DNA of 64,000 nt from Rhodococcus aetherivorans (GTDB lineage: Bacteria; Actinomycetota; Actinomycetes; Mycobacteriales; Mycobacteriaceae): NCBI RefSeq assembly GCF_011058165.1, contig NZ_JAALEG010000015.1:24658-88657 (forward strand), in the 5' to 3' direction. Positions 57,996 to 64,000 of the stretch are shown here, piece after piece. The notes under the pieces were generated by a model that had not been told where the DNA came from, searched no databases, and saw only the letters and a program-made list of their open reading frames with translations. Numbering within the stretch: the stretch's first letter is position 1; every line of letters begins with the position of its first letter. Made by a program: the position numbers and the translations under genes.

Positions 57996-58580
57996 ATGTC
58001 CAGACACGTGTCCAGAAATGTGAATCTCGAATCCACCCGCCGCCGTCTCACCGAGAAGCAGGCCGACACCGTGGACCGTCTGACGCGCGCTGCCGTCGAG
58101 GTCCTGCGGGAAGAGGGGTTCGCAGGACTGACCGTACGCAACGTCGCCGCTCGGGCCGGTGTCGCACCGGCCACCGCCTACACCTACTTCTCGTCCAAGG
58201 AGCACCTCGTCGCCGAGGTGTTCTGGCGCCGGCTCGCCGCCTCGCCCGAACCCGAGGCGGCCACGACCGACCGGGTCGACCGCGTGGTCGCGGTGCTGCG
58301 CAACGTCGCGCTGATGATGGCCGACGAGCCCGAACTCGCCGGCGCGGTCACCAGCGCGCTGCTCGGCCGCGACCCCGACGTCGAACACCTGCGCGCCCGC
58401 ATCGGCCTCGACATCCGGGACCGGCTCGCCACGGCCCTCGGCCCCGACGCCGATCCCGACGAGATCGAAGCGCTGGAAATGCTCTACGCCGGCGCCCTCG
58501 TCCGGGCGGGCATGGGGTACGAGACCTACGAGAAGATCGCCGATCGGCTGGAGACCTCCGCCAAACTTCTATTGGAGTAG
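57996..58580 (+). CDS. TetR-family regulator of the CYP123/CYP51 operon
   Basis: A 194-aa regulator. RAAVEVLREEGFAGLTVRNVAARAGVAPATAYTYFSSKEHLVAEVF is the DNA-binding domain. It lies 3 bp before CYP123, as the homologous regulator Rv0767c does in M. tuberculosis. ATG at 57996 is used; GTG at 58008 or 58020 would give a shorter N-terminus and leave the palindrome GACACGTGTC (58003-58012) as an operator over the start. It probably controls the whole operon including itself. Confidence 0.85.
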   Translation: MSRHVSRNVNLESTRRRLTEKQADTVDRLTRAAVEVLREEGFAGLTVRNVAARAGVAPATAYTYFSSKEHLVAEVFWRRLAASPEPEAATTDRVDRVVAVLRNVALMMADEPELAGAVTSALLGRDPDVEHLRARIGLDIRDRLATALGPDADPDEIEALEMLYAGALVRAGMGYETYEKIADRLETSAKLLLE

Positions 58581-58583
58581 CGC

Positions 58584-59795
58584 ATGACCCAGGCTTCGCT
58601 CGAACCGCTCCTGTTCGATCCCTACGACTACGGCTTCCATGAGGACCCGTATCCGATCTACCGGCGCCTGCGCGAGGAGGCGCCGCTCTACCGCAACGAC
58701 GACCTCGGCTTCTGGGCCCTGTCCCGGCACGCCGACGTCGTCGCGGGCTTCCGCGACCACACCCGGCTCTCCAGCGCGAACGGGGTGTCCCTCGACCCGG
58801 CGGCCTACGGCCCCCACGCCCACAAGGTCATGTCGTTCCTCGCGATGGACGACCCCCGCCACATGCGCATGCGCCGGCTCGTCTCCAAGGGCTTCACCCC
58901 GCGCCGGGTCGCCGACCTGCGCGGCCGCATCCTCGAGCTGACTCTCCACTACCTCGACACCGCCTTGGACAAGGACGAATTCGACTGGATCGCGGACTTT
59001 GCGGGCAAGCTCCCGATGGACGTCATCTCCGAACTGATGGGCGTGCCCGAGGCCGACCGCGCCGAACTGCGCCGGCTGGCGGATCTGGTGGTCCACCGGG
59101 AGCGGGGCGTACTCGACGTGCCCGTCGCGGCGATGGAGGCGTCGCTGAACCTCGTCGGCTACTACGCGGACATGCTGGCGCAGCGCCGCGCCCACCGGAG
59201 CGAGGACCTCACCTCGGCCCTGCTCGACGCCGAGGTCGACGGAGACCGCCTCGAGGACGACGAGATCATCGGCTTCATGTTCCTGATGGTCGTCGCGGGC
59301 AACGAGACCACCACCAAACTGCTCGGCAACGCACTGTACTGGGGCGCGAAGAACAAGACCGAGGTGGCCCGCGTCCTCGGCAACCCGGACGCAGCCCCGG
59401 GCTGGGTGGAGGAGACGCTGCGCTACGACACCTCCAGCCAGATCGTCGCGCGCACTGCCGCCACCGACATCGACGTGCACGACAGCACCATCCGCGCGGG
59501 CGACAAGGTGCTGCTGCTCATCGGTTCGGCCAACCGTGACGCCGAGGTGTTCGAGGATCCCGACACCTTCCGCATCGGCCGCGACAGCGCGTCCAAGATC
59601 GCCAGTTTCGGTGGCGGCGTGCACTTCTGCCTCGGTGCCCACCTTGCGCGCCTCGAGGCGAACATCGCGCTCGAACAGTTCGCCGCGCGCGTCGCCGACT
59701 ACGACGTCGACTTCGACCGCTGTGAACGCGTCCACTCCACCAACGTCCGAGGCCTCGCGGCCCTGCCCGTAGTGGTGACCCGGCGACATGCCTAG
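58584..59795 (+). CDS. cyp123: Cytochrome P450 CYP123
   Basis: A 403-aa P450. DPYDYGFHEDPYPIYRRLREEAPLYRN, LAMDDPRHMRMRRLVSKGFTPRRV, FAGKLPMDVISELMGVP, VEETLRYDTSSQIVART and FGGGVHFCLGAHLARLEA (Cys349) closely follow M. tuberculosis CYP123 as I remember it. Gene order with CYP51 also matches Rv0766c. The I-helix VVAGNETTTKLLGNA has the normal Glu-Thr pair. The natural substrate of CYP123 is not known. It starts 3 bp after the TetR stop and overlaps the following SDR by 8 bp. Confidence 0.92.
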   Translation: MTQASLEPLLFDPYDYGFHEDPYPIYRRLREEAPLYRNDDLGFWALSRHADVVAGFRDHTRLSSANGVSLDPAAYGPHAHKVMSFLAMDDPRHMRMRRLVSKGFTPRRVADLRGRILELTLHYLDTALDKDEFDWIADFAGKLPMDVISELMGVPEADRAELRRLADLVVHRERGVLDVPVAAMEASLNLVGYYADMLAQRRAHRSEDLTSALLDAEVDGDRLEDDEIIGFMFLMVVAGNETTTKLLGNALYWGAKNKTEVARVLGNPDAAPGWVEETLRYDTSSQIVARTAATDIDVHDSTIRAGDKVLLLIGSANRDAEVFEDPDTFRIGRDSASKIASFGGGVHFCLGAHLARLEANIALEQFAARVADYDVDFDRCERVHSTNVRGLAALPVVVTRRHA

Positions 59796-60588
59796 ATTCG
59801 AACCCAATCCGCCGCGCCGGCCCGCGATCGTCAGCGGCGCCTCCTCCGGCATCGGTACGGCCACCGCCTTCGCGCTCGCCGCCCTCGGTCACCCGGTCGC
59901 CCTCGGTGCGCGGCGCGTCGAACAGTGCGAGGCCCTCGCGGAGAAGATCCGCGGCGAGGGCGGCGAGGCCTTCGCGCACTTCCTCGACGTGGCGTCCACC
60001 GAATCGGTCGACGAGTTCGTCGCCGCCGCCGAGAAGGCCCTGGGTCCCACCGAGATCGTCCTGTCCGGCGCCGGTGACATGGATTTCCGGCTCGTGCACG
60101 AGATGGATCCGGACCGGTTCGAGTTCCAGGTGAACGTCCATCTCGTCGGCACGCAGCGTCTCGCCCATCGCGTGCTGCCGGGGATGATCGAACGGCGCCG
60201 CGGCGACTTCGTCGTCATCGGTTCGGACTGCGCCGACGTCGCGCGGCCCCGCATGGGCGCCTACGTCGCCGCCAAGACGGGCCTCGAGGCGCTCGTGCGT
60301 CAGATGCGGATGGAACTCGAGGGCACGGGGGTTCGCGCGTCGGTGGTGCGTCCCGGCCCGACACAGACCGGGATGGGACTCGATGCCCCCGCGGAGATCA
60401 TCGAGCCGCTGATCGCCGACTGGACCAGATGGGGCTTCGCCCGGCACTCCTACTTCCTCCGCGCCTCCGAGATCGCGAACGCCGTCGTCGCCGTCGTCTC
60501 GGCCCCGCGCGGAACCCACCTGGTGCTGACCGAAGTGCAGCCGGAAGCGCCTCTGCAGAAGGATTCTCGGGGAAAGGACCCTGAATGA
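59788..60588 (+). CDS. Short-chain dehydrogenase of the CYP51 operon
   Basis: A 266-aa SDR corresponding in position to Rv0765c. VSGASSGIGTATAFALA is the cofactor loop, GARRVEQCEAL after strand 2 suggests NADP(H), and YVAAK is catalytic. NAG is replaced by SGAGD, a variant. The ATG lies in the last codons of CYP123, and the stop overlaps the CYP51 ATG (ATGA), so translation is tightly coupled. It may act on the alcohol, aldehyde or ketone made by one of the two P450s. Confidence 0.9.
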   Translation: MPRFEPNPPRRPAIVSGASSGIGTATAFALAALGHPVALGARRVEQCEALAEKIRGEGGEAFAHFLDVASTESVDEFVAAAEKALGPTEIVLSGAGDMDFRLVHEMDPDRFEFQVNVHLVGTQRLAHRVLPGMIERRRGDFVVIGSDCADVARPRMGAYVAAKTGLEALVRQMRMELEGTGVRASVVRPGPTQTGMGLDAPAEIIEPLIADWTRWGFARHSYFLRASEIANAVVAVVSAPRGTHLVLTEVQPEAPLQKDSRGKDPE

Positions 60589-61943
60589 CCACGATCACCA
60601 CCCCCACGCGCGTCTCGGGGGGCGAGCACGAACACGGCCACCTCGAGGAACTGCGCACCGACCCGATCGGCCTGATGCAGCGAGTCCGCGAGGAGTGCGG
60701 CGACGTCGGCGCCTTCCAACTCGCCGACCGCAACGTCGTGCTGCTCTCCGGGGCTCGGGCCAACGAGTTCTTCTTCCGCTCCGCCGACGAGGACCTCGAC
60801 CAGCAGGCCGCGTACCCGTTCATGAAGCCGGTCTTCGGGGAGGGCGTGGTCTTCGATGCCAGCCCCGAGCGCCGCAAGGAGATGCTGCACAACTCCGCGT
60901 TGCGCGGCGAGCAGATGAAGGGCCATGCCGCCACGATCGAACGCGAGGTCCGTGACATCGTCGCCGGGTGGGGTGACGAGGGTGAGATCGACCTGTTGGA
61001 GTTCTTCGCGGAGCTGACCATCTACACGTCCTCGGCCTGCCTGATCGGCAAGAAGTTCCGCGACCAGCTCGACAGCCGGTTCGCGAGCCTCTACCACGAC
61101 CTGGAGAAGGGCACCGACGCCCTCGCCTTCGTCGACCCCTACGCGCCCATCGAGAGCTTCCGTCGCCGCGACGAGGCCCGCCGCGGGCTGGTCGCCCTCG
61201 TCGAGGAGATCATGGTCGACCGCATCGCGAACCCGCCCCAGGGCAAGGAGGATCGCGACATGCTCGACGTCCTCGTCTCCATCAAGGACGAGAACGGCAA
61301 GGAGCGGTTCAGCGCGGACGAGATCACCGGCATCTTCATCTCGATGATGTTCGCCGGCCACCACACCACGTCGGGGACGGCGGCATGGGCGTTGATCGAG
61401 TTGCTGCGCAATCCGGAGTACCTGCACGGGGTCACCGACGAGCTCGACGTCCTCTACGCCGACGGTGAGGGCGTGAGTTTCCATGCGCTGCGGCAGATCC
61501 CGATGCTCGAGTCGGTACTCAAGGAGACGCTGCGGTTGCACCCGCCGCTGATCCTGCTGCTGCGCGTCGCGCGCGGCGAGTTCGAGGTCGAGGGGTACCG
61601 GATCGGCGAGGGCGACCTCGTCGGCGCTACCCCGGCGATCTCCAACCGCATCCCGGAGGACTTCCCCGAGCCCGATGCCTTCGATCCGGGCCGTTACCTC
61701 GATCCGCGGCAGGAGGACATCGTCAACCGCTGGACCTGGATCCCGTTCGGGGCCGGCCGGCACCGGTGCGTGGGGGCGGCGTTCGCCCTCATGCAGCTCA
61801 AGGCGATCTTCTCGGTCCTGCTGCGCGACTACGAATTCGAGATGGCTCAGCCGGCCGACACCTACCGCAACGACCATTCCAAGATGGTGGTGCAGCTCGC
61901 GCAGCCGTGCGCCGTGCGCTATCGCCCTCGCACCCGGATGTAA
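60585..61943 (+). CDS. cyp51: Sterol 14-alpha-demethylase, CYP51
   Basis: A 452-aa P450 that matches the M. tuberculosis CYP51 sequence I know almost throughout: RVSGGEHEHGHLEELRTDPIGLMQRV, AYPFMKPVFGEGVVFDASPERRKEMLHN, TIYTSSACLIGKKFRDQLDSRF, ETLRLHPPLILLLRVARGEFEVEGYRI and WIPFGAGRHRCVGAAFA with Cys395. The I-helix FAGHHTTSGTA has His260-Thr261, equivalent to His259-Thr260 there. CYP51 removes the 14-alpha-methyl of sterols; its role in actinobacteria without sterol synthesis is unresolved. ATG overlaps the SDR stop; the ferredoxin follows 11 bp downstream. Confidence 0.97.
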   Translation: MTTITTPTRVSGGEHEHGHLEELRTDPIGLMQRVREECGDVGAFQLADRNVVLLSGARANEFFFRSADEDLDQQAAYPFMKPVFGEGVVFDASPERRKEMLHNSALRGEQMKGHAATIEREVRDIVAGWGDEGEIDLLEFFAELTIYTSSACLIGKKFRDQLDSRFASLYHDLEKGTDALAFVDPYAPIESFRRRDEARRGLVALVEEIMVDRIANPPQGKEDRDMLDVLVSIKDENGKERFSADEITGIFISMMFAGHHTTSGTAAWALIELLRNPEYLHGVTDELDVLYADGEGVSFHALRQIPMLESVLKETLRLHPPLILLLRVARGEFEVEGYRIGEGDLVGATPAISNRIPEDFPEPDAFDPGRYLDPRQEDIVNRWTWIPFGAGRHRCVGAAFALMQLKAIFSVLLRDYEFEMAQPADTYRNDHSKMVVQLAQPCAVRYRPRTRM

Positions 61944-61954
61944 GGACTCGCGCC

Positions 61955-62149
61955 GTGAAAGTGGAAGCAGACCTCGATCTGTGCCAGGGCCACGCGATGT
62001 GCTCGCTGGAGGCACCGGACGTCTTCGACGTTCCCAAGCACGGCAAGGTCCGGATCCTGATGGACGACATACCCGAAAAACTTTGCGGCGACGTCCGATC
62101 CGCCGTACGGTACTGCCCCACCCGAGCCCTCCGCATCGTCGAGGACTGA
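61955..62149 (+). CDS. [3Fe-4S] ferredoxin of the CYP51 operon
   Basis: A 64-aa ferredoxin. Cys10 and Cys16 in CQGHAMC and Cys54 in YCPTRAL bind the cluster, with His13 replacing the fourth Cys. It corresponds to Rv0763c, the redox partner of CYP51 in M. tuberculosis. GTG follows a TAAGGA-rich spacer 11 bp after CYP51. It can serve both CYP51 and CYP123. It differs clearly from the ferredoxin at 38.8 kb, so each P450 group has its own carrier. Confidence 0.93.
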   Translation: MKVEADLDLCQGHAMCSLEAPDVFDVPKHGKVRILMDDIPEKLCGDVRSAVRYCPTRALRIVED

Positions 62150-62166
62150 TCCAGAGGAGACAAGTC

Positions 62167-62718
62167 ATGGCACCCTTCGACCGAGCAGAACTCGACGAGA
62201 TGATCGAGCGCTGGATCGAGGCCAACAAGAAGGCCGAGGCAGCCGGTGACTGGAAGCCCTTGGCCGACATGTACACCGAGGACGCGACCTACGGCTGGAA
62301 CTACGGTCCCACGGACGACTTCATGGCCGTCGGGCGCGAGGAGATCCGCGAACTCGCGCTCGGCCAGGAGATGGCCGGCCTGGAGGGCTGGCAGTATCCC
62401 TATCAGCGGTTCGTCGTGGACGAGCGGACCGGCGACGTCATCGGCTTCTGGAAACAGGTCGCCGACGCCACCCGCGACGACGGGTCGCACTACGAGGTGC
62501 ACGGCTTCGGCGGCAGCTGGTTCCGCTACGGCGGGAACTTCCGATGGTCCTGGCAGCGTGACTTCTTCGACTTCGGGAACATCTCCCACCTCTTCCTGGA
62601 GATGATCACGGGCAACGCCCTGTCCGACGGCATGAACAAGCGGATCGAACGGTCGACCTCGACGAAACGTCTTCCCGGCTGGTATCCGGCCGGACAGGCG
62701 CCGGTTCCGCTGTGGTGA
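62167..62718 (+). CDS. NTF2-like protein of the CYP51 operon
   Basis: A 183-aa protein. ELDEMIERWIEANKKAEAAGDWKPLADMYTEDATYGWNYGPTDDFMAVGREEIRELAL has the helices and first strand of a SnoaL/NTF2 fold, followed by YEVHGFGGSWFRYGGNFRWSWQRDFFDFGNISHLFLEM. Length and position resemble the conserved hypothetical gene behind the ferredoxin in the M. tuberculosis operon (Rv0762c, from memory). AGAGGAGA precedes the ATG. It may bind or isomerise the P450 product. Its stop overlaps the next start. Confidence 0.82.
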   Translation: MAPFDRAELDEMIERWIEANKKAEAAGDWKPLADMYTEDATYGWNYGPTDDFMAVGREEIRELALGQEMAGLEGWQYPYQRFVVDERTGDVIGFWKQVADATRDDGSHYEVHGFGGSWFRYGGNFRWSWQRDFFDFGNISHLFLEMITGNALSDGMNKRIERSTSTKRLPGWYPAGQAPVPLW

Positions 62719-63971
62719 GCCCGGTGAACGTCCGCGACTCCTTCGCGGCGCTCTCCCGGGCCGACCTCGCCGTCCTCGTCCCCGAACTGCTCCTGTGCGG
62801 TCAGCTCATCGACCGCTCCGGGATGGCGCACCTGATCTCGGCGTTCGGACGGGAGGGAATGACCGAGGTCGCCGTCGAGGAGTGGCAGGCGTCGAGCCCG
62901 TGGTACACCCGGCGCATGCAGCGGGCCCTGCGGTACGAGGGCGACGGTGTCGAGACGATCTTCAAGGGGCTGCAACTCGACATCGGCGCGCCCCCGCAGT
63001 TCATGGACTTCCGGTTCCGCGTCGACGACCACGACCACGGTGAGTTCCGGCTCGACCACTGCGGCGCGCTCATGGACGTCGAACCGATGGGCGACGCGTA
63101 CGTGAAGGCCATGTGCCACGACATCGAGGACCCGACGTTCGACGCGACCGCCCTTGCCACCAACCCGCACGCCCGGGTGCGGCCGATCCACCGGCCGCCG
63201 CGCCGGCCGGCCGGCCGCCATCCGCACTGCGCGTGGACGGTGACGATCGACCCGTCGCACGTTCCGCCGCAGGCCGCGCCCCACACCGAGGCGATCGGGC
63301 GTACCGCGGCCGTCGCAGTGGAACTCAGCGCGATCGACCCGGCGGACGAGGGACTCGGCGACTATTCCGGGCCCCTGCTCTCCGACCTGCGGTTCGCGGA
63401 CTTCTCGCACTCGGCCCTGGTGCGGATCGCGGAGGAGGTGTGCCTGCAGCAGCATCTGCTCACACTGGGTTTTCTCATCGGCGTGCGCAAACGCACGGAC
63501 GAGGACGCCGCGCTGGCCCTTACCCGCAAGCAGTTGACCGGCATCGCCGGGCTGGCGTCCGAGCGGATACGCGACGCCCTCGGCCTGCCGCGCGACTTCG
63601 AGGGACTGGCGACGGTGCTGTCGGTCCACCCCGTGTTCGCGCCGAGGCAGTACGTCCAGCGCGACATCCGGTGGGAGCCGGACAGGCTGCGCCTGCGCCT
63701 CGGGCGAGCCGGGGGTGCCGACGCGGACGGGTCGTGGCCGACTCTGGTCGACGGGCACCACCTCGAGCCGCTGCAGGCGCTGGTGCGCGGCGTCGACCCG
63801 CACTTCACCGCGCACGTGGTGTCCGAGGACGCACACGCGCTCACCGTCGAGGTGATCCGCCACGCCGAACCCGCGAAGGAATGCGGCGAGGTGGCGATCA
63901 CCCGCTTCAGCACCGGCGCGAACTTCACGTTCGCCGACCGCGGAATCCCCCTGCCGCTCACCGTCGTCTGA
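62715..63971 (+). CDS. Conserved-looking protein of unknown function
   Basis: A 418-aa soluble protein that I do not recognise with certainty. It has no signal peptide or membrane segment. Notable are LLCGQLIDRSGMAHLISAFGREGMTEVAVEEW, a His/Asp/Cys-rich stretch FRFRVDDHDHGEFRLDHCGALMDVEP and MCHDIEDPTFDATA, followed by a proline-rich segment (RPIHRPPRRPAGRHPH). The clustered His, Asp and Cys residues could bind a metal. GTG at 62715 overlaps the stop of the NTF2-like gene (GTGA); GTG at 62712 is an alternative. It is translationally coupled to the CYP51 operon and so presumably belongs to the same process. The last 29 bases of the window after it are non-coding. Confidence 0.7.
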   Translation: MSPVNVRDSFAALSRADLAVLVPELLLCGQLIDRSGMAHLISAFGREGMTEVAVEEWQASSPWYTRRMQRALRYEGDGVETIFKGLQLDIGAPPQFMDFRFRVDDHDHGEFRLDHCGALMDVEPMGDAYVKAMCHDIEDPTFDATALATNPHARVRPIHRPPRRPAGRHPHCAWTVTIDPSHVPPQAAPHTEAIGRTAAVAVELSAIDPADEGLGDYSGPLLSDLRFADFSHSALVRIAEEVCLQQHLLTLGFLIGVRKRTDEDAALALTRKQLTGIAGLASERIRDALGLPRDFEGLATVLSVHPVFAPRQYVQRDIRWEPDRLRLRLGRAGGADADGSWPTLVDGHHLEPLQALVRGVDPHFTAHVVSEDAHALTVEVIRHAEPAKECGEVAITRFSTGANFTFADRGIPLPLTVV

Positions 63972-64000
63972 GCGTCCCGTCCATTCCCACCCCACCCCAC

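Overview
The window is high-GC, densely packed actinobacterial DNA. Mycofactocin-type short-chain dehydrogenases, F420/flavin luciferase-like enzymes, an MshD-like acetyltransferase, many TetR regulators and a Mycobacterium-type CYP51 operon point to Rhodococcus or a close relative in the Mycobacteriales. I see no rRNA, tRNA, CRISPR array or insertion sequence. Almost every gene is catabolic, so this looks like a degradation island, most likely for a terpenoid, alicyclic or steroid-like acid. The substrate is an inference and is not proven by the sequence.

Layout. 1-11 kb: an MFS symporter (cut by the window edge), then an overlapping operon of two molybdopterin (MopB) oxidoreductases, a 3-hydroxyacyl-CoA dehydrogenase and a fused ferredoxin/ferredoxin reductase, followed by an acyl-CoA ligase and an SDR. 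11-15.5 kb (minus strand): an SDR coupled to a third MopB enzyme, and an MHS-type transporter. 15.6-25 kb (plus): enoyl-CoA hydratase, F420-type LLM enzyme, thiolase-like protein, NTF2-like protein, DUF35 protein, Ltp-type thiolase homologue, aldehyde dehydrogenase and a double-length CaiB/BaiF CoA-transferase. 25-26.3 kb: a P450 on the minus strand. 26.7-35.5 kb: cupin, a second LLM enzyme, mycofactocin-type SDR, a second DUF35/Ltp pair, lipocalin-like protein, flavin reductase, TetR, aldehyde dehydrogenase, Rieske oxygenase. 35.8-41.5 kb: an MFS symporter, a DUF1059 miniprotein, SDR, [3Fe-4S] ferredoxin and two P450s paralogous to the 25-kb one. 41.6-55.2 kb: acyl-CoA dehydrogenase and a second Rieske oxygenase (minus); tandem GNAT, second mycofactocin-type SDR, aldehyde dehydrogenase (plus); TetR, alpha/beta hydrolase, SDR (minus); oxygenase reductase, DHA2-type MFS, acyl-CoA ligase, enoyl-CoA hydratase (plus). 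55.3-64 kb: TetR genes and a P450, then the conserved block TetR - CYP123 - SDR - CYP51 - ferredoxin, with an NTF2-like protein and an unknown protein behind it.

Working model (inference). The symporters import an acid. P450s and Rieske oxygenases hydroxylate it, SDRs and aldehyde dehydrogenases oxidise the products, AMP-forming ligases and the CaiB protein load and move CoA, and hydratases and dehydrogenases carry out beta-oxidation steps. The two Ltp/DUF35 pairs probably cleave hydroxyacyl-CoAs by retro-aldol chemistry, as in steroid side-chain degradation. The three MopB enzymes and the ferredoxin-reductase fusion are unusual additions to such a pathway.

Regulation. Several catabolic transcription units start with a promoter whose -10 is TAGATT, with a -35 usually exactly 17 bp upstream. 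Four sites carry a longer 19-bp element close to TACCGATAGGCATTAGATT, and four carry GTGTGAT just after the -10. Two further element pairs link the second Rieske oxygenase with its probable reductase, and an SDR/P450 unit with a CoA-ligase unit. Short tandem repeats sit exactly at the 3' ends of three genes.
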